From: Shewanella oneidensis MR-1
GTDB taxonomy: Bacteria; Pseudomonadota; Gammaproteobacteria; Enterobacterales; Shewanellaceae
DNA length: 64,000 nucleotides
Assembly: GCF_000146165.2 (NCBI RefSeq)
Contig: NC_004347.2
Coordinates: forward strand, 3,650,821 to 3,714,820
Direction: 5' to 3'
A program made the position numbers and the translations under genes. Below, in pieces: positions 25,298 to 34,995 of this stretch. How positions within the stretch are numbered: position 1 is the first letter of the stretch; the number at the start of each line of letters is the position of its first letter. The notes beneath the pieces are model-generated. The model had not been told where the DNA came from, searched no databases, and saw only the letters and a list, made by a program, of their open reading frames with translations.

Positions 25298-26590
25298 GGT
25301 AGTGTTCATAATTCTGTGTCATTTCAGTAAAATATTCAAAAACAGGAATGACACATGACCCAACCTTTTAACTTCGAACAAGCCCTTAAAGATCTGCAAT
25401 CAGGTAAAAGCCTCACAGGTAAAGACAGCATTCTTGGCCCACTGATCAAGCAACTCACTGAAGCGGCTCTCCAGGCTGAGCTTGAGCAGCATTTAGCGCA
25501 TGATCCTCAGCCTAATCGTAAAAATGGCAAAACCCCTAAGACCATTAAGCATCCGTCCGGTAACTTTGAGTTAGACGCTCCTAGAGACCGCAATGGCACC
25601 TTTGAGCCTCAGTTGATTAAGAAAAATCAAACTACACTAACCGATGAAATCGAACGTAAAGTGTTGTCGATGTTCAGTATAGGTATGAGCTATCGCGATA
25701 TTAATCAACATGTTGAAGATATGTATGGGCTCAATGTGTCTAACGCAACAGTCAGTGCTATCACTGACAAACTCATCCCCGAACTTAAAGCGTGGCAACA
25801 GCGCCCATTAGATAGCCATTATCCTATCGTTTGGCTTGATGCGATACATTATAAAGTCAAAGAGGATGGGCGTTACGTCAGTAAAGCCGTTTACACATTG
25901 TTAGCGCTTAATATGAAAGGAAAAAAGGAAATTTTAGGGCTTCACTTATCCGAAAATGAAGGCGCTAATTACTGGCTATCCGTACTGACCGATCTTAATA
26001 ATCGTGGTGTAAAAGATATTCTTATCGCCTGTGTTGACGGCTTGACCGGTTTCCCAGAGGCCATAGCCAGTATCTTCCCTCATACGGAAACACAGCTATG
26101 CGTTATCCACCAGATCCGCAACTCAATGAAGTATGTCGCCTCAAAAAATCAGAAAGCGTTTATGGCTGATTTAAAGCCTGTGTATCGAGCCGTGAGTAAA
26201 GAAGCCGCAGAGATGGCCTTGGACGAACTGGAGGCCAAATGGGGTGATGCTTATCCGTTGGTAATCAACTCTTGGCGTCGCAAATGGCATAATTTGTCCC
26301 ATTATTTTAAGTACCCAGAACATATCAGGAAAGTGATTTACACGACCAATGCGGTTGAGGCTGTACATCGCCAATTTAGAAAGCTCACCAAAACCAAAGG
26401 TGCATTTCCTAATGAAAATAGCTTGTTGAAGCTACTTTACGCAGGCATATTAAACGCCTCAGATAAATGGACTATGCCAATCCACAATTGGAGCCTTTGT
26501 TTATCTCAGTTAGCGATTTATTTTGAAGGACGTTTAGATAGCGTGCTAGAAATTTAAAAATTAGCCTGACACAGAATTTTGAACGCCCTC
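25298..26590 (+). mobile_element. IS256-family insertion sequence, copy 2 (1293 bp) with 8-bp target duplication
   Basis: The ends and length equal those of copy 1. The direct repeat ACCTTTTA flanks it at 25290-25297 and 26591-26598, which differs from the repeat of copy 1, so the two inserted independently. It lies in the convergent gap between the second fimT and tapY2 and breaks no gene. Both duplications contain CCTTTT (copy 1 when read on the minus strand), which suggests a target preference. Confidence 0.95.
25355..26557 (+). CDS. IS256-family (mutator type) transposase, copy 2
   Basis: This 400-residue transposase is identical in protein sequence to copy 1 (same WLDAIHYK, CVDGLTGF and TTNAVEAVHRQF motifs). 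At the DNA level I count about eleven differences along the gene, all at silent positions, for example GCG/GCT, TTA/TTG and CAG/CAA. It should be active. Confidence 0.96.
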   Translation: MTQPFNFEQALKDLQSGKSLTGKDSILGPLIKQLTEAALQAELEQHLAHDPQPNRKNGKTPKTIKHPSGNFELDAPRDRNGTFEPQLIKKNQTTLTDEIERKVLSMFSIGMSYRDINQHVEDMYGLNVSNATVSAITDKLIPELKAWQQRPLDSHYPIVWLDAIHYKVKEDGRYVSKAVYTLLALNMKGKKEILGLHLSENEGANYWLSVLTDLNNRGVKDILIACVDGLTGFPEAIASIFPHTETQLCVIHQIRNSMKYVASKNQKAFMADLKPVYRAVSKEAAEMALDELEAKWGDAYPLVINSWRRKWHNLSHYFKYPEHIRKVIYTTNAVEAVHRQFRKLTKTKGAFPNENSLLKLLYAGILNASDKWTMPIHNWSLCLSQLAIYFEGRLDSVLEI

Positions 26591-26655
26591 ACCTTTTAAA
26601 AGCATCATCTTTTGTATATAGTTTTAATTTAGCTTAAATTATTCACTAAACGTGT

Positions 26656-26961
26656 TTATCTTGGAGTTAACTTATCCAATGCTTGAGCCTTGCTGCTACT
26701 GAAAGATGCGTTAAGCTCAATGCATTCTTCTACTGCATTGATGTAAGACTTTTTACCATCATTCGACTGACGAAGAGTACCAACGAGATTTGCCATTCTT
26801 AATGGCATTTCACTCGTTTTCCAACGATAAAAAGCAATTTCAGCATTATTTTTAAACGTAATATAACATTTAAAATCCTGTTCGACCGGTGGATTTCCGG
26901 TGTCAGCCCAAACTTTACTCGATATCAACACCAAAATCGTGGAGAGAATGACTAATTTCAT
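26656..26961 (-). CDS. tapY2: TapY2-like type IVa pilus accessory protein
   Basis: This small exported protein of ~101 residues has a signal peptide ([17 protein letters not shown]) and two cysteines (FKCYITF and EECIEL). It resembles the TapY2 family found after pilE in Shewanella and Pseudoalteromonas pilus clusters, whose role is unproven. The ATG at 26961 overlaps the pilE stop as ATGA, which points to translational coupling and fixes the start; the upstream in-frame codon at 26970 would lie inside pilE. It is the last gene of the pilVWXY1E operon. The family call rests on position, size and overall pattern. Confidence 0.65.
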   Translation of the reverse strand: MKLVILSTILVLISSKVWADTGNPPVEQDFKCYITFKNNAEIAFYRWKTSEMPLRMANLVGTLRQSNDGKKSYINAVEECIELNASFSSSKAQALDKLTPR

Positions 26962-27350
26962 TTCCAACACTCCGCACTCGGGCCTTTAGCCCCTGTATCA
27001 GTGATGGTCAAAGGAGAACAAGAAGAATCTCGGCTTGCCTGTACCCCTTTTGCGACCGCTTTTAGTGTAAATGATGAAGTACCACTTGATGTCACTGAGT
27101 AATTACCGTTTTCGGTAATATATGGATCTGCATTTATAATTTTAGTCAAATCAGTAGCATATTTTCGATTGTCTAAATAATACTGCTCTTGTAGATTGGC
27201 CAATTTCATTAACGCGGACAACCCCTCAGCCCTCGTGCTCTGAGCCACATAACGAGTATAAGAGGGATAGGCTATTGCCGATAAAATTCCAATAATGACA
27301 ACAACTATCATCACTTCAATTAAGGTAAAACCTTTATCTTTAATCTTCAT
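26958..27350 (-). CDS. pilE: type IV pilus minor pilin PilE
   Basis: This prepilin of ~130 residues has the leader MKIKDKG and cleavage before [20 protein letters not shown], so the N-terminal helix and the glutamate at +5 are standard. The body carries [15 protein letters not shown], which is typical of PilE minor pilins, and a disulfide pair near the end (SSCSPLTI and AECWK). The ATG at 27350 is preferred because it gives a leader of normal length; an ATG at 27368 overlaps the pilY1 stop and cannot be excluded. It lies in the operon pilV-pilW-pilX-pilY1-pilE-tapY2. Confidence 0.9.
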   Translation of the reverse strand: MKIKDKGFTLIEVMIVVVIIGILSAIAYPSYTRYVAQSTRAEGLSALMKLANLQEQYYLDNRKYATDLTKIINADPYITENGNYSVTSSGTSSFTLKAVAKGVQASRDSSCSPLTITDTGAKGPSAECWK

Positions 27351-27360
27351 ATAAAAATAC

Positions 27361-30300
27361 TTATTCATCTATATGGTAATAAATTTTATTGACACCTAAA
27401 CCAGAAGCGACGTTTATCGTGCCACTATATTCACCATTTTCATTTATATCGCCTTTCCCGACACCAATAATATAGATATAAGGATCTTTACCCGTTTCAG
27501 GGGCTGGGATCACAATTTGCGGAGTGTCAGGAACTCTTTCTCCAAGTTCGTAATATAATTGAGAAAAAGATCTGGTTCCTTTATGTAAATCAAACGCATA
27601 AAGCTTGCCAGCACCAGAAACTAAACAAACGTTATCAGCAACAGAATCAGCTGGCGGTGAATAGGAGGTAAAATATACTTTTCCTTGAACAATCAGTGCC
27701 GCCGTCAAGCTTTTCTCACCGAGTCCCGAAAAATCATAAAACCAACCAAATTTAGTCCCGAAATTAATATTATCCGTCTCTGAAGTTGGGGCACTTGATG
27801 TTACATCATACAAATTATTAATAGTAATGGTCGCGGGTACATTACTTCCAGTAAAACTCTTAGTGACGACGTTACGATCCTGAAGCATAAAAAACATATC
27901 ATTAACGTTAGTACTTGAAGGACTTGACCTCATTCCACTGCCCACGGCAACGGCATCATAGGGAACATTTTGGTGTGTTTTAGTTGTCACAGTTTCCGTT
28001 CCGGTTGTCACCGATACTTCGGACAAATTGGTAAACATTGTTTGCGCAACTACGGGTTCTGCGAAGAAGCGTCTATTATCGCTATTTGAACCACCCAATG
28101 AAGCAAACTTAAAAGCGGTCCACGTACCTGAACTTGCTGTAGGTAAATCCATACGCCATATATTACCGGTAACATCAGAAGCATAGATACGGTCAGTATA
28201 ACCATCATTGTTACTATCTAATACAGCCACTGAATTAGGAATGCTGCCTTGGATACCAGGAAGCACTGTTGCCCCACTAGCCGAACCGCCAAAAGAATGG
28301 ATCAGCGTTCCCTTTTGTGCATCAACAATATAAATAGCGCGACCTTGTGGCGAAGTAGTCGGCGTCGCATCAAAGCTCTCGTCATAACCACCGCCAAAAA
28401 TTAATACTGGTTTATCGTAACCCACGATTTTAGTCACGATAGGCTCCGACCATGTCTGACCTAGATCGACAAAACCATCACTAGAAGGATTAATAGTCCA
28501 CATAAGTGAGGGGCTGTCTGGATTAGACACATCTAAAGCATAATAAGATGAACCACCACGCTGCATACCGACAAAAACCCAAGCCTTGTTTACTTTACCG
28601 GTAGAATCAGTTTCGGTATAAGCAACGGGAGATGAATCCATTCCATATACAGTGTGAACTCCTGATGGGTCATTCGTTCTAAGCTCGATTAAATTTGGTA
28701 AAAGCTCATAGGGTATAAATCCCCATGTTTCTGACACTGACTCACCAGCATCTTTGAACATATGTAAAACACCTTGGTTTGTGCCCAAAATAATTCGGAT
28801 ATCCGTGGCCGTTTCACTACCAAAATTCAATGCTAGAGGCTTCGAATGTAAGGGATCGCCCATTACATCATTACGTTTATCTGTAATGCTTCCATTTTTA
28901 TTATCATCATCTACATCAATACCTTTAAGCCAGTCTAAAGTATTAGCCACTTCATCAATGTCGGTTCTCATGAAGGTCGCTAATGCTTGCTCTCCTCCAG
29001 CAGCATTCTGGGCATTTGATAATGTAAGTGGCGACAAACTACTCGTCCCCGCCAAATTACTTAATATAGTACGATTCAACTGACCTCTAAGTTGCGCGGC
29101 TGCACCACCAACCTCAACTTTATTACCATCCTTTTGACTTGTACAATCAGTCCAAATCGTACAGGCAGTCTCTTTAATATTACCATTATCAGCAATGGCT
29201 GCATTACCTTCACCATCAACTAAAGTGCCATCAGCTGTTACTCTTAGTTTCTTAAGATTTCCACTCCATCGTGGCCCTTTTCCTGGTAAGAACATCGCAT
29301 AATAAGCGGCATCAAAGGTCTGAGTTCTATCAAAGTTATTACTAGCAATACTGGGAGATGTAAAACTGGAGTCTATATTTAAAATATTAGATAAGGCGTC
29401 ATTAAGTGCATTTTGTAGCTCTAAGCTATTCTGTGCAGCAAAATATAATCCACCGCCACGTTTAGCCGTTTCAGCTAATAATGGCGCAGCATCATCAGCA
29501 CCTTTACTAAAACCAATAGTATAAGTCCGTACATTTTGCATTTGCTCAGTATTTGAACTATCAGGTTTGTTAATCAAATCATTATTAAACATATAACTTG
29601 CTAATGCAGGCAAATAACTTGGTGTACTTAATCCCTGAGAAAATGAAGAATAATTACCGCTTTTACTTGCCGCAGCGGTTAGAGTTTTAACATTGTTATT
29701 GGCACTTCCATCAACTGTTGGCGAGCCATCGGTAACATAAATCACATAGGCAATATCAGTACAAACTTTAAATGGGCTAACGTAAGTACCATTAGTTTCT
29801 ACCGAATTATCATATGGAGGACGATTGCCTACATAAGAGCCATAATCGGTATCCGCGTGTCCAAAAACGACACCTTTGCCGGCAAAATAACGATAGGCTT
29901 CATACATAGTCTCACACAAAGGTGTATTTGTTTTAGCAGGCAAACCATCAATAGTTGAGAGTAAACTGGCTCGGGAGGTATCCGTCATTTGAGTAATACC
30001 AGAAACAATCCTGCCTCCATCCCGATTACCCTCATTAGGGTAATTGTAATTAAAAACAGCCAATCCAAAATCAACAGTTGGTGTAGATCTAATAATGTTA
30101 GAAATCGCTTTCTTCGCGATATCTATCCTAGGAACTTTTATAGTTGGCAATCTTCCTTCTTTTGATAACCAATACCATCTCAAATAGTTGTCTGTATAAA
30201 AAGTGACGGGTTGACCAACACCAAAGCCGGTATTCTTGGCGGCAGCTAACGCATTAGCCCAAGTAGTTCCAGGTGATGAAGAAGTATTATATGGAAACGC

Positions 30301-30867
30301 TTTCTTATTTTTACCTGAACCTGTCGTTAATCCATTAGCGGGGAAACCGTTAGAGTAAGGAGATGAGTTTTGAGGATCAACTGTTGAGATATCTTCCCAA
30401 CAATCAACCACCTTAATGTTACGACCATCGGTCTCGGGAAATTCTTTCCATACTCCCGTTGTTCCGCTTGAGGTGAACTCGCGAATATAACCCGTAAAAC
30501 GACCAAATTGATCCAATGCAACTTTACTTTGGTTACAACCATTTATAGTGGCATTAAAATATCGCCTATCAGAAGTAGTATCGGGCGTTGGTAATGCACC
30601 GCCACCAACGGTGTAATAGATTCGGTCGCCACTGTAACCCGAGCCACTTAAAGGGGGATAATCATAATCGGGATCATAATCAACCACTTGGGTAATTTCT
30701 TCGGTAGACATACTTCCTGAGTTATCAAAAATAACCAAGACTTTAGGCCTAGCCCCCGTGCGTGTCGACGATTCTTTTACATACAGTTCTGTATCATCGC
30801 CAAACGATGAGATTGACGTTGAAGCCAATGCAAGCAATGTACAAAAAGTGAGTTTTTTGATTAGCAT
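27361..30867 (-). CDS. pilY1: type IV pilus tip adhesin / assembly protein PilY1
   Basis: This large secreted protein of 1168 residues has a signal peptide ([20 protein letters not shown]). The N-terminal half has a von Willebrand A-type domain with the metal site in [15 protein letters not shown] and [15 protein letters not shown]. The C-terminal half is the PilY1 beta-propeller (from about residue 640), which includes the calcium-loop-like [15 protein letters not shown] and [13 protein letters not shown]. PilY1 works with the minor pilins at the pilus tip in adhesion, extension and surface sensing. The start is 3 bp after the pilX stop. The length is normal for the family. Confidence 0.95.
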   Translation of the reverse strand: MLIKKLTFCTLLALASTSISSFGDDTELYVKESSTRTGARPKVLVIFDNSGSMSTEEITQVVDYDPDYDYPPLSGSGYSGDRIYYTVGGGALPTPDTTSDRRYFNATINGCNQSKVALDQFGRFTGYIREFTSSGTTGVWKEFPETDGRNIKVVDCWEDISTVDPQNSSPYSNGFPANGLTTGSGKNKKAFPYNTSSSPGTTWANALAAAKNTGFGVGQPVTFYTDNYLRWYWLSKEGRLPTIKVPRIDIAKKAISNIIRSTPTVDFGLAVFNYNYPNEGNRDGGRIVSGITQMTDTSRASLLSTIDGLPAKTNTPLCETMYEAYRYFAGKGVVFGHADTDYGSYVGNRPPYDNSVETNGTYVSPFKVCTDIAYVIYVTDGSPTVDGSANNNVKTLTAAASKSGNYSSFSQGLSTPSYLPALASYMFNNDLINKPDSSNTEQMQNVRTYTIGFSKGADDAAPLLAETAKRGGGLYFAAQNSLELQNALNDALSNILNIDSSFTSPSIASNNFDRTQTFDAAYYAMFLPGKGPRWSGNLKKLRVTADGTLVDGEGNAAIADNGNIKETACTIWTDCTSQKDGNKVEVGGAAAQLRGQLNRTILSNLAGTSSLSPLTLSNAQNAAGGEQALATFMRTDIDEVANTLDWLKGIDVDDDNKNGSITDKRNDVMGDPLHSKPLALNFGSETATDIRIILGTNQGVLHMFKDAGESVSETWGFIPYELLPNLIELRTNDPSGVHTVYGMDSSPVAYTETDSTGKVNKAWVFVGMQRGGSSYYALDVSNPDSPSLMWTINPSSDGFVDLGQTWSEPIVTKIVGYDKPVLIFGGGYDESFDATPTTSPQGRAIYIVDAQKGTLIHSFGGSASGATVLPGIQGSIPNSVAVLDSNNDGYTDRIYASDVTGNIWRMDLPTASSGTWTAFKFASLGGSNSDNRRFFAEPVVAQTMFTNLSEVSVTTGTETVTTKTHQNVPYDAVAVGSGMRSSPSSTNVNDMFFMLQDRNVVTKSFTGSNVPATITINNLYDVTSSAPTSETDNINFGTKFGWFYDFSGLGEKSLTAALIVQGKVYFTSYSPPADSVADNVCLVSGAGKLYAFDLHKGTRSFSQLYYELGERVPDTPQIVIPAPETGKDPYIYIIGVGKGDINENGEYSGTINVASGLGVNKIYYHIDE

Positions 30868-30870
30868 ATC

Positions 30871-31332
30871 TTAACTCCCTGTTAAAACTTCTTGCTCTAC
30901 ACCTGCGACAACGGTGAGCTGCCCCAAGTTATCGCGACCAAAATTAGCTGTACTACTAATCTCGACTCGCCGACAACTGATGATATTACCGCTATTTGGC
31001 CTAGTGCTCCGTTGACAGCCAACATCTTTCGCACCAATAACCACATTACCACCAGCATCCACTTCAAATGGGATCGGTGTTAAAGTCTGTTTTGCTCCGA
31101 ACTCAGTTCCAGTGGTCACATTGGTTAAAGTTGCTAAGCTAGGGCCTCTATTCGCCGCTATTGCGGCTTCTAACCCACCATCAGCAATTGATTTAGCTTC
31201 AATTCGCTCAGACCCCGCTCCAGACATACGCATAGATTGGGTTGAATTGACGGCCAACGCGACACCTATAATTGTCATCAAAAGCAGCACTATAAGTGCG
31301 AAAAATAGTACTATCCCTTTCTGCTTTCTCAT
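30871..31332 (-). CDS. pilX: type IV pilus minor pilin PilX
   Basis: The protein has 153 residues. The leader MRKQKG is followed by IVLFFALIVLLLMTIIGVAL, the hydrophobic N-terminal helix of PilX, which characteristically lacks the +5 glutamate of other pilins. The motif NSTQSMRMSGAGSERIEAKSIADGGLEAA is the PilX N-terminal domain signature. It should complete the minor-pilin tip complex with PilV, PilW and PilE. It lies 11 bp after pilW and 3 bp before pilY1. Confidence 0.9.
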   Translation of the reverse strand: MRKQKGIVLFFALIVLLLMTIIGVALAVNSTQSMRMSGAGSERIEAKSIADGGLEAAIAANRGPSLATLTNVTTGTEFGAKQTLTPIPFEVDAGGNVVIGAKDVGCQRSTRPNSGNIISCRRVEISSTANFGRDNLGQLTVVAGVEQEVLTGS

Positions 31333-31343
31333 CCCTTTACCCT

Positions 31344-32303
31344 CTAATTCCGAATTAACACAGGATTGGCAAGCACCATCGTTATTGAAACCACTTTTCG
31401 TCGGTAGTGATCATTTAAGCCATCGATTTCCTTATCACCTAAAGTGTAAGTTGTATCGTTTGTATAGCTTTTATCTTCATCTATCGCTCTAACTAATAAA
31501 AAAACTCTAACAGCAACTAAACGTTGAAATAGTTCATTGTCCCACATTAATGTAGTCACATTTTCCGCCGGCATAAAACTATCAGCGGTATCATCACCGT
31601 CATTATCAAAACCATAGAGAATACGCATATTCTCAATGCCTTCTACTAATTGTTCTTCATTGTTCATGCCATTGTTTTTAGTTAAGGTTTTACGTCTTAA
31701 CACCGGCACTGAACCATCATTCTTAATAAAATAAATATGATGTTGATATTCCCAAAATCGTGCGTTTTCAAGCGCTGGATTTGGAGGATTCCCCCCTTTA
31801 AATAGCACCGCTTGGCTCGAGGTCGCAGCCATATAATAACGTTCACCGTTTGGATTGGTGACAGGCGGCCCAACCAGCCTTTTTATCTGGATCACATCCG
31901 TGTTGGCATTCACCCCATTCAAACAACTCAGACTCTCAGCACTTTTACCTGCTTCATATCCCCATAATCGCCTAAAATGCGCAGGTTCCGTATTTGGTAA
32001 TGTACCGTTGTTTACGCCAGCACCGATGCAATCATTTGTAATGCCATCTCTTAAAGTCATATTGGTGCCAAGCACAAAATCGGTTCCTGTTATATCGCCC
32101 ATAAAACCAAGCTGGGTAATATCCCTTTCCATAAGGGCGAGTGCTATGCGGCCATTTTCTTGTAATTGATTGAATTGGCTGGTCGTCACTACATTAGAAG
32201 ATGACATACTAAACATTGCAAAAAGCCCAAGCGTGAGAAACAGTCCGATAAGCATCGAGACCATTAACTCAACTAAAGACATCCCCTTCTGACAATTTTT
32301 CAT
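31344..32303 (-). CDS. pilW: type IV pilus minor pilin PilW
   Basis: The protein has 319 residues. The prepilin leader MKNCQKG is followed by MSLVELMVSMLIGLFLTLGLF with the +5 glutamate. The conserved PilW block QLQENGRIALALMERDI follows at residues ~40-58. The C-terminal part carries FQRLVAVRVFLLVRA and HYRRKVVS, as in other PilW proteins. It lies 12 bp after pilV in the same operon. Confidence 0.92.
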   Translation of the reverse strand: MKNCQKGMSLVELMVSMLIGLFLTLGLFAMFSMSSSNVVTTSQFNQLQENGRIALALMERDITQLGFMGDITGTDFVLGTNMTLRDGITNDCIGAGVNNGTLPNTEPAHFRRLWGYEAGKSAESLSCLNGVNANTDVIQIKRLVGPPVTNPNGERYYMAATSSQAVLFKGGNPPNPALENARFWEYQHHIYFIKNDGSVPVLRRKTLTKNNGMNNEEQLVEGIENMRILYGFDNDGDDTADSFMPAENVTTLMWDNELFQRLVAVRVFLLVRAIDEDKSYTNDTTYTLGDKEIDGLNDHYRRKVVSITMVLANPVLIRN

Positions 32304-32315
32304 CTATTCACTAAC

Positions 32316-32879
32316 CTAAATAATCACTGTCGACACGACAAAAATACGCCTACGAGTGCCAAGATCCTCACCACACTCATTTCCAGAATATGTGGTTCCA
32401 GCGCCCTCACGAATACCTCTCCATGCCACAGCAACAGTGACTGTCGTACCATCAATATCAATACAAGCCGTTGGAGAATCTAATCCCCCCACATTCTGCC
32501 CGCCAACAGTTTCAGCTGCACCGATAATACTTTGCTCCCATTGATATAGATCCCAAGCTTGAGTTTCGACTGAAGAACACAGACTGACAGCCCCAACAGC
32601 TACATCGCACTCTTTATTGGGTTTACTCAGCGCCCCTGTATATTCACCGCTATAATTGGCTAATTGAGTTCGATTAAGTTTCATCCGGTTAATGATGTCA
32701 TTAGCATAGTATGAAGCTTGAGTCTGCTGAAAAGACTCAAAGCTGCCTCGTTTAGCAACGATATGTAGATTAAAAATACCAATCAAACCAATTACGAGGA
32801 TCACCAATGCAACAAGTACTTCAATTAATGAGAAGCCTCGTTGAAATCCTTGATGTGTCAACCGTTCGAATTTAGTCAT
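32316..32879 (-). CDS. pilV: type IV pilus minor pilin PilV
   Basis: The protein has 187 residues with a long leader (MTKFERLTHQGFQRG), then FSLIEVLVALVILVIGLIGI. The downstream block SYYANDIINRMKLNRTQL is characteristic of PilV. It is the first gene of the operon; the 217-bp gap to ispH contains the ispH terminator and AT-rich DNA in which the pil promoter must lie. No sigma-54 site was recognised with confidence. Confidence 0.9.
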   Translation of the reverse strand: MTKFERLTHQGFQRGFSLIEVLVALVILVIGLIGIFNLHIVAKRGSFESFQQTQASYYANDIINRMKLNRTQLANYSGEYTGALSKPNKECDVAVGAVSLCSSVETQAWDLYQWEQSIIGAAETVGGQNVGGLDSPTACIDIDGTTVTVAVAWRGIREGAGTTYSGNECGEDLGTRRRIFVVSTVII

Positions 32880-33045
32880 ATTTTTGACATGCTTTTCAGA
32901 TATTTACCCTTTAAAATCTTAATCTTACAATAAAAACATTACTAACAGTTAATAATAGATGAGAAGAATGTAAGTAGCCAGTAACAATAGCATATAAGCA
33001 TGGCTTCCATTATGACTCGTTTGTATTTAGTGTATTTTAGGTAAT

Positions 33046-33070
33046 AAAAAAGAGGCTAAAAGCCTCTTTT
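33046..33070 (-). terminator. Rho-independent terminator after ispH
   Basis: The arms AAAAGAGGCT and AGCCTCTTTT enclose an AAA loop, with T runs on both strands. It separates the ispH operon from the pil operon on the same strand. Confidence 0.9.
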
Positions 33071-33096
33071 CATTCATCAAAATTTAGCCAAATCAA

Positions 33097-34053
33097 TTAA
33101 CGTAATTCAGCGGGTACTGCAAAGACAGTATCTTCTTTACGTCCTTCGACTTCAGTCACCACACTCGGCGCTAATTTCGCGATGGCTTGAACCACTTGCT
33201 GTACGAGAACTTCTGGTGCAGACGCGCCAGCCGTCACTGCGACTTTTGTAATATTTTCAAACCAAGATGAATCAATATCATCAGCAGTATCAACGAGATA
33301 AGACTGGGTGCCCGTTTTTAAGGCTAATTCACGTAACCGATTAGAATTAGAGCTGTTTTTCGAGCCCACTACGATTAACAGATCCACATCGGCTGAAAGA
33401 TTACGCACCGCATCCTGGCGGTTTTGGGTCGCGTAACAAATATCATCCTTGCGAGGGCCTTCAATAGAAGGAAAACGCTTTAGCAGCGCTGAGATAATGT
33501 CGAGAGTGTCATCTACCGAGAGCGTAGTTTGGGTTACAAAGCACAGATTATTCGGATCACGAACTTCTAAGGTTTCGACATCCGCAGGGGATTCAATCAG
33601 ATAAACTCCACCATTAGGATTATCATATTGCCCCATAGTGCCTTCGACTTCAGGGTGCCCAGCGTGGCCAATTAAAATACATTCAATTCCCTTGCGACTT
33701 GCGCGAGTGACCTGTAAATGCACTTTAGTCACTAACGGACAAGTGGCATCAAACACCCGTAAACCACGGGCTTTTGCCTCAGCACGTACGGCCTGAGAAA
33801 CACCATGCGCACTAAAGATAACAATATTATTATCAGGCACTTGATCTAACTCTTCGACAAAAACAGCACCGCGGTCTTTAAGATTTTGCACCACATAGCG
33901 GTTATGTACGACTTCATGGCGAACATAAATAGGGGGTGAAAATAACTCGAGCGCGCGTTCAACAATGCTGATAGCACGATCCACACCAGCACAAAAGCCG
34001 CGAGGATTTGCCAGCATGATATTTAAACTTGGGCTGGTAGGATCAAATTTCAT
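33097..34053 (-). CDS. ispH: 4-hydroxy-3-methylbut-2-enyl diphosphate reductase
   Basis: This iron-sulfur enzyme of 318 residues makes IPP and DMAPP in the last step of the MEP isoprenoid pathway. The three cluster cysteines are visible in [26 protein letters not shown] and [11 protein letters not shown]. The substrate-contacting histidines are in YVRHEVVHN and [13 protein letters not shown]. The start lies 1 bp from the fkpB stop, as is usual for the lspA-fkpB-ispH arrangement. Confidence 0.97.
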   Translation of the reverse strand: MKFDPTSPSLNIMLANPRGFCAGVDRAISIVERALELFSPPIYVRHEVVHNRYVVQNLKDRGAVFVEELDQVPDNNIVIFSAHGVSQAVRAEAKARGLRVFDATCPLVTKVHLQVTRASRKGIECILIGHAGHPEVEGTMGQYDNPNGGVYLIESPADVETLEVRDPNNLCFVTQTTLSVDDTLDIISALLKRFPSIEGPRKDDICYATQNRQDAVRNLSADVDLLIVVGSKNSSNSNRLRELALKTGTQSYLVDTADDIDSSWFENITKVAVTAGASAPEVLVQQVVQAIAKLAPSVVTEVEGRKEDTVFAVPAELR

Positions 34054-34054
34054 C

Positions 34055-34474
34055 TTACAGTACCTTTACCACGTCGAGTTCAAATGTCACTTTACGTCCC
34101 GCTAAGGGATGATTGAGATCAACGGTAATCGAATCGCCTGCAACTTCACGTACAATTCCAGGGATTTCACTGCCACCAGGGCCAGCAAAGCTGACAATCA
34201 CGCCAACCTCTAGCGCCATATCAGCCGGAAAACGCGTTCTATCCATATAGTGGATCGCATCAGGATTCGACTCACCAAACGCATCGACAGCTTCAAGCGT
34301 AAAACTGTGCTTATCACCTTCATTTAAGGATACAAGTTGTGCTTCGAATGCTGGACTTAAGGTGCCATCACCGATATTTAAGCGTGCAGGTTTACCAGAG
34401 GCAGTGCTATCTGCGGTAGAACCATCTTCAAGCACAATATTCATATGGCACACTAATGAACGTGTCACAGTCAC
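34055..34474 (-). CDS. fkpB: FKBP-type peptidyl-prolyl cis-trans isomerase, SlpA/FkpB type
   Basis: This small cytoplasmic FKBP of 139 residues has an inserted IF (insert-in-flap) domain, as in SlyD/SlpA. Family marks are [35 protein letters not shown] and [20 protein letters not shown]. The start is a GTG that overlaps the last base of the lspA TAG stop, consistent with coupled translation. Confidence 0.93.
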   Translation of the reverse strand: MTVTRSLVCHMNIVLEDGSTADSTASGKPARLNIGDGTLSPAFEAQLVSLNEGDKHSFTLEAVDAFGESNPDAIHYMDRTRFPADMALEVGVIVSFAGPGGSEIPGIVREVAGDSITVDLNHPLAGRKVTFELDVVKVL

Positions 34475-34986
34475 TACTTCACCTCTTCGGTTTTATCTTG
34501 TTCGGATTGACTGTTAAAAAACGAATCCCAAATAATCAGTACAGCACCGATAAAAATCGCAGAATCTGCAATATTAAAGGCAGGATAATGGCTCTTTCCC
34601 CAATAAAAATCGATAAAATCCACCACAAAACCATGCATTAATCGATCAACCAGATTTCCTAAGGCCCCGCCAATCACTAAGGTGTAGGCCAGATTTAACT
34701 TCAATAATGATGCCGACTGCTTACGCAACCAAACAGTCAGCAAGGAGCTAAATCCAACTGCGACGATAGTAAACAACCAACGTTGCCAGCCACCGGCTTC
34801 ACTCAAAAAGCTAAACGCTGCGCCATAGTTACGGACATAGGTGAAATTAAAAAAAGGTAATAACTGCACCGATTCAAACAAATCAAAATTGGCTAAGACC
34901 CATTGTTTGGATAGTTGATCGGCCAAAAACACCAATACAACTACCCAATACCAACGTAAGCCACTGTCTTTCCAAGTTAATGGCAT
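34474..34986 (-). CDS. lspA: lipoprotein signal peptidase II
   Basis: This inner-membrane aspartyl protease of 170 residues has four transmembrane segments. The catalytic aspartates are in VIGGALGNLVDRLMHG and PAFNIADSAIFIG. The conserved FNFTYVRNYGAAFSF is also present. It cuts the signal peptides of prolipoproteins, of which this window encodes several (hexosaminidase, M28 peptidase, VWA protein). It lies 9 bp after ileS. Confidence 0.96.
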   Translation of the reverse strand: MPLTWKDSGLRWYWVVVLVFLADQLSKQWVLANFDLFESVQLLPFFNFTYVRNYGAAFSFLSEAGGWQRWLFTIVAVGFSSLLTVWLRKQSASLLKLNLAYTLVIGGALGNLVDRLMHGFVVDFIDFYWGKSHYPAFNIADSAIFIGAVLIIWDSFFNSQSEQDKTEEVK

Positions 34987-34995
34987 ACAGATCCT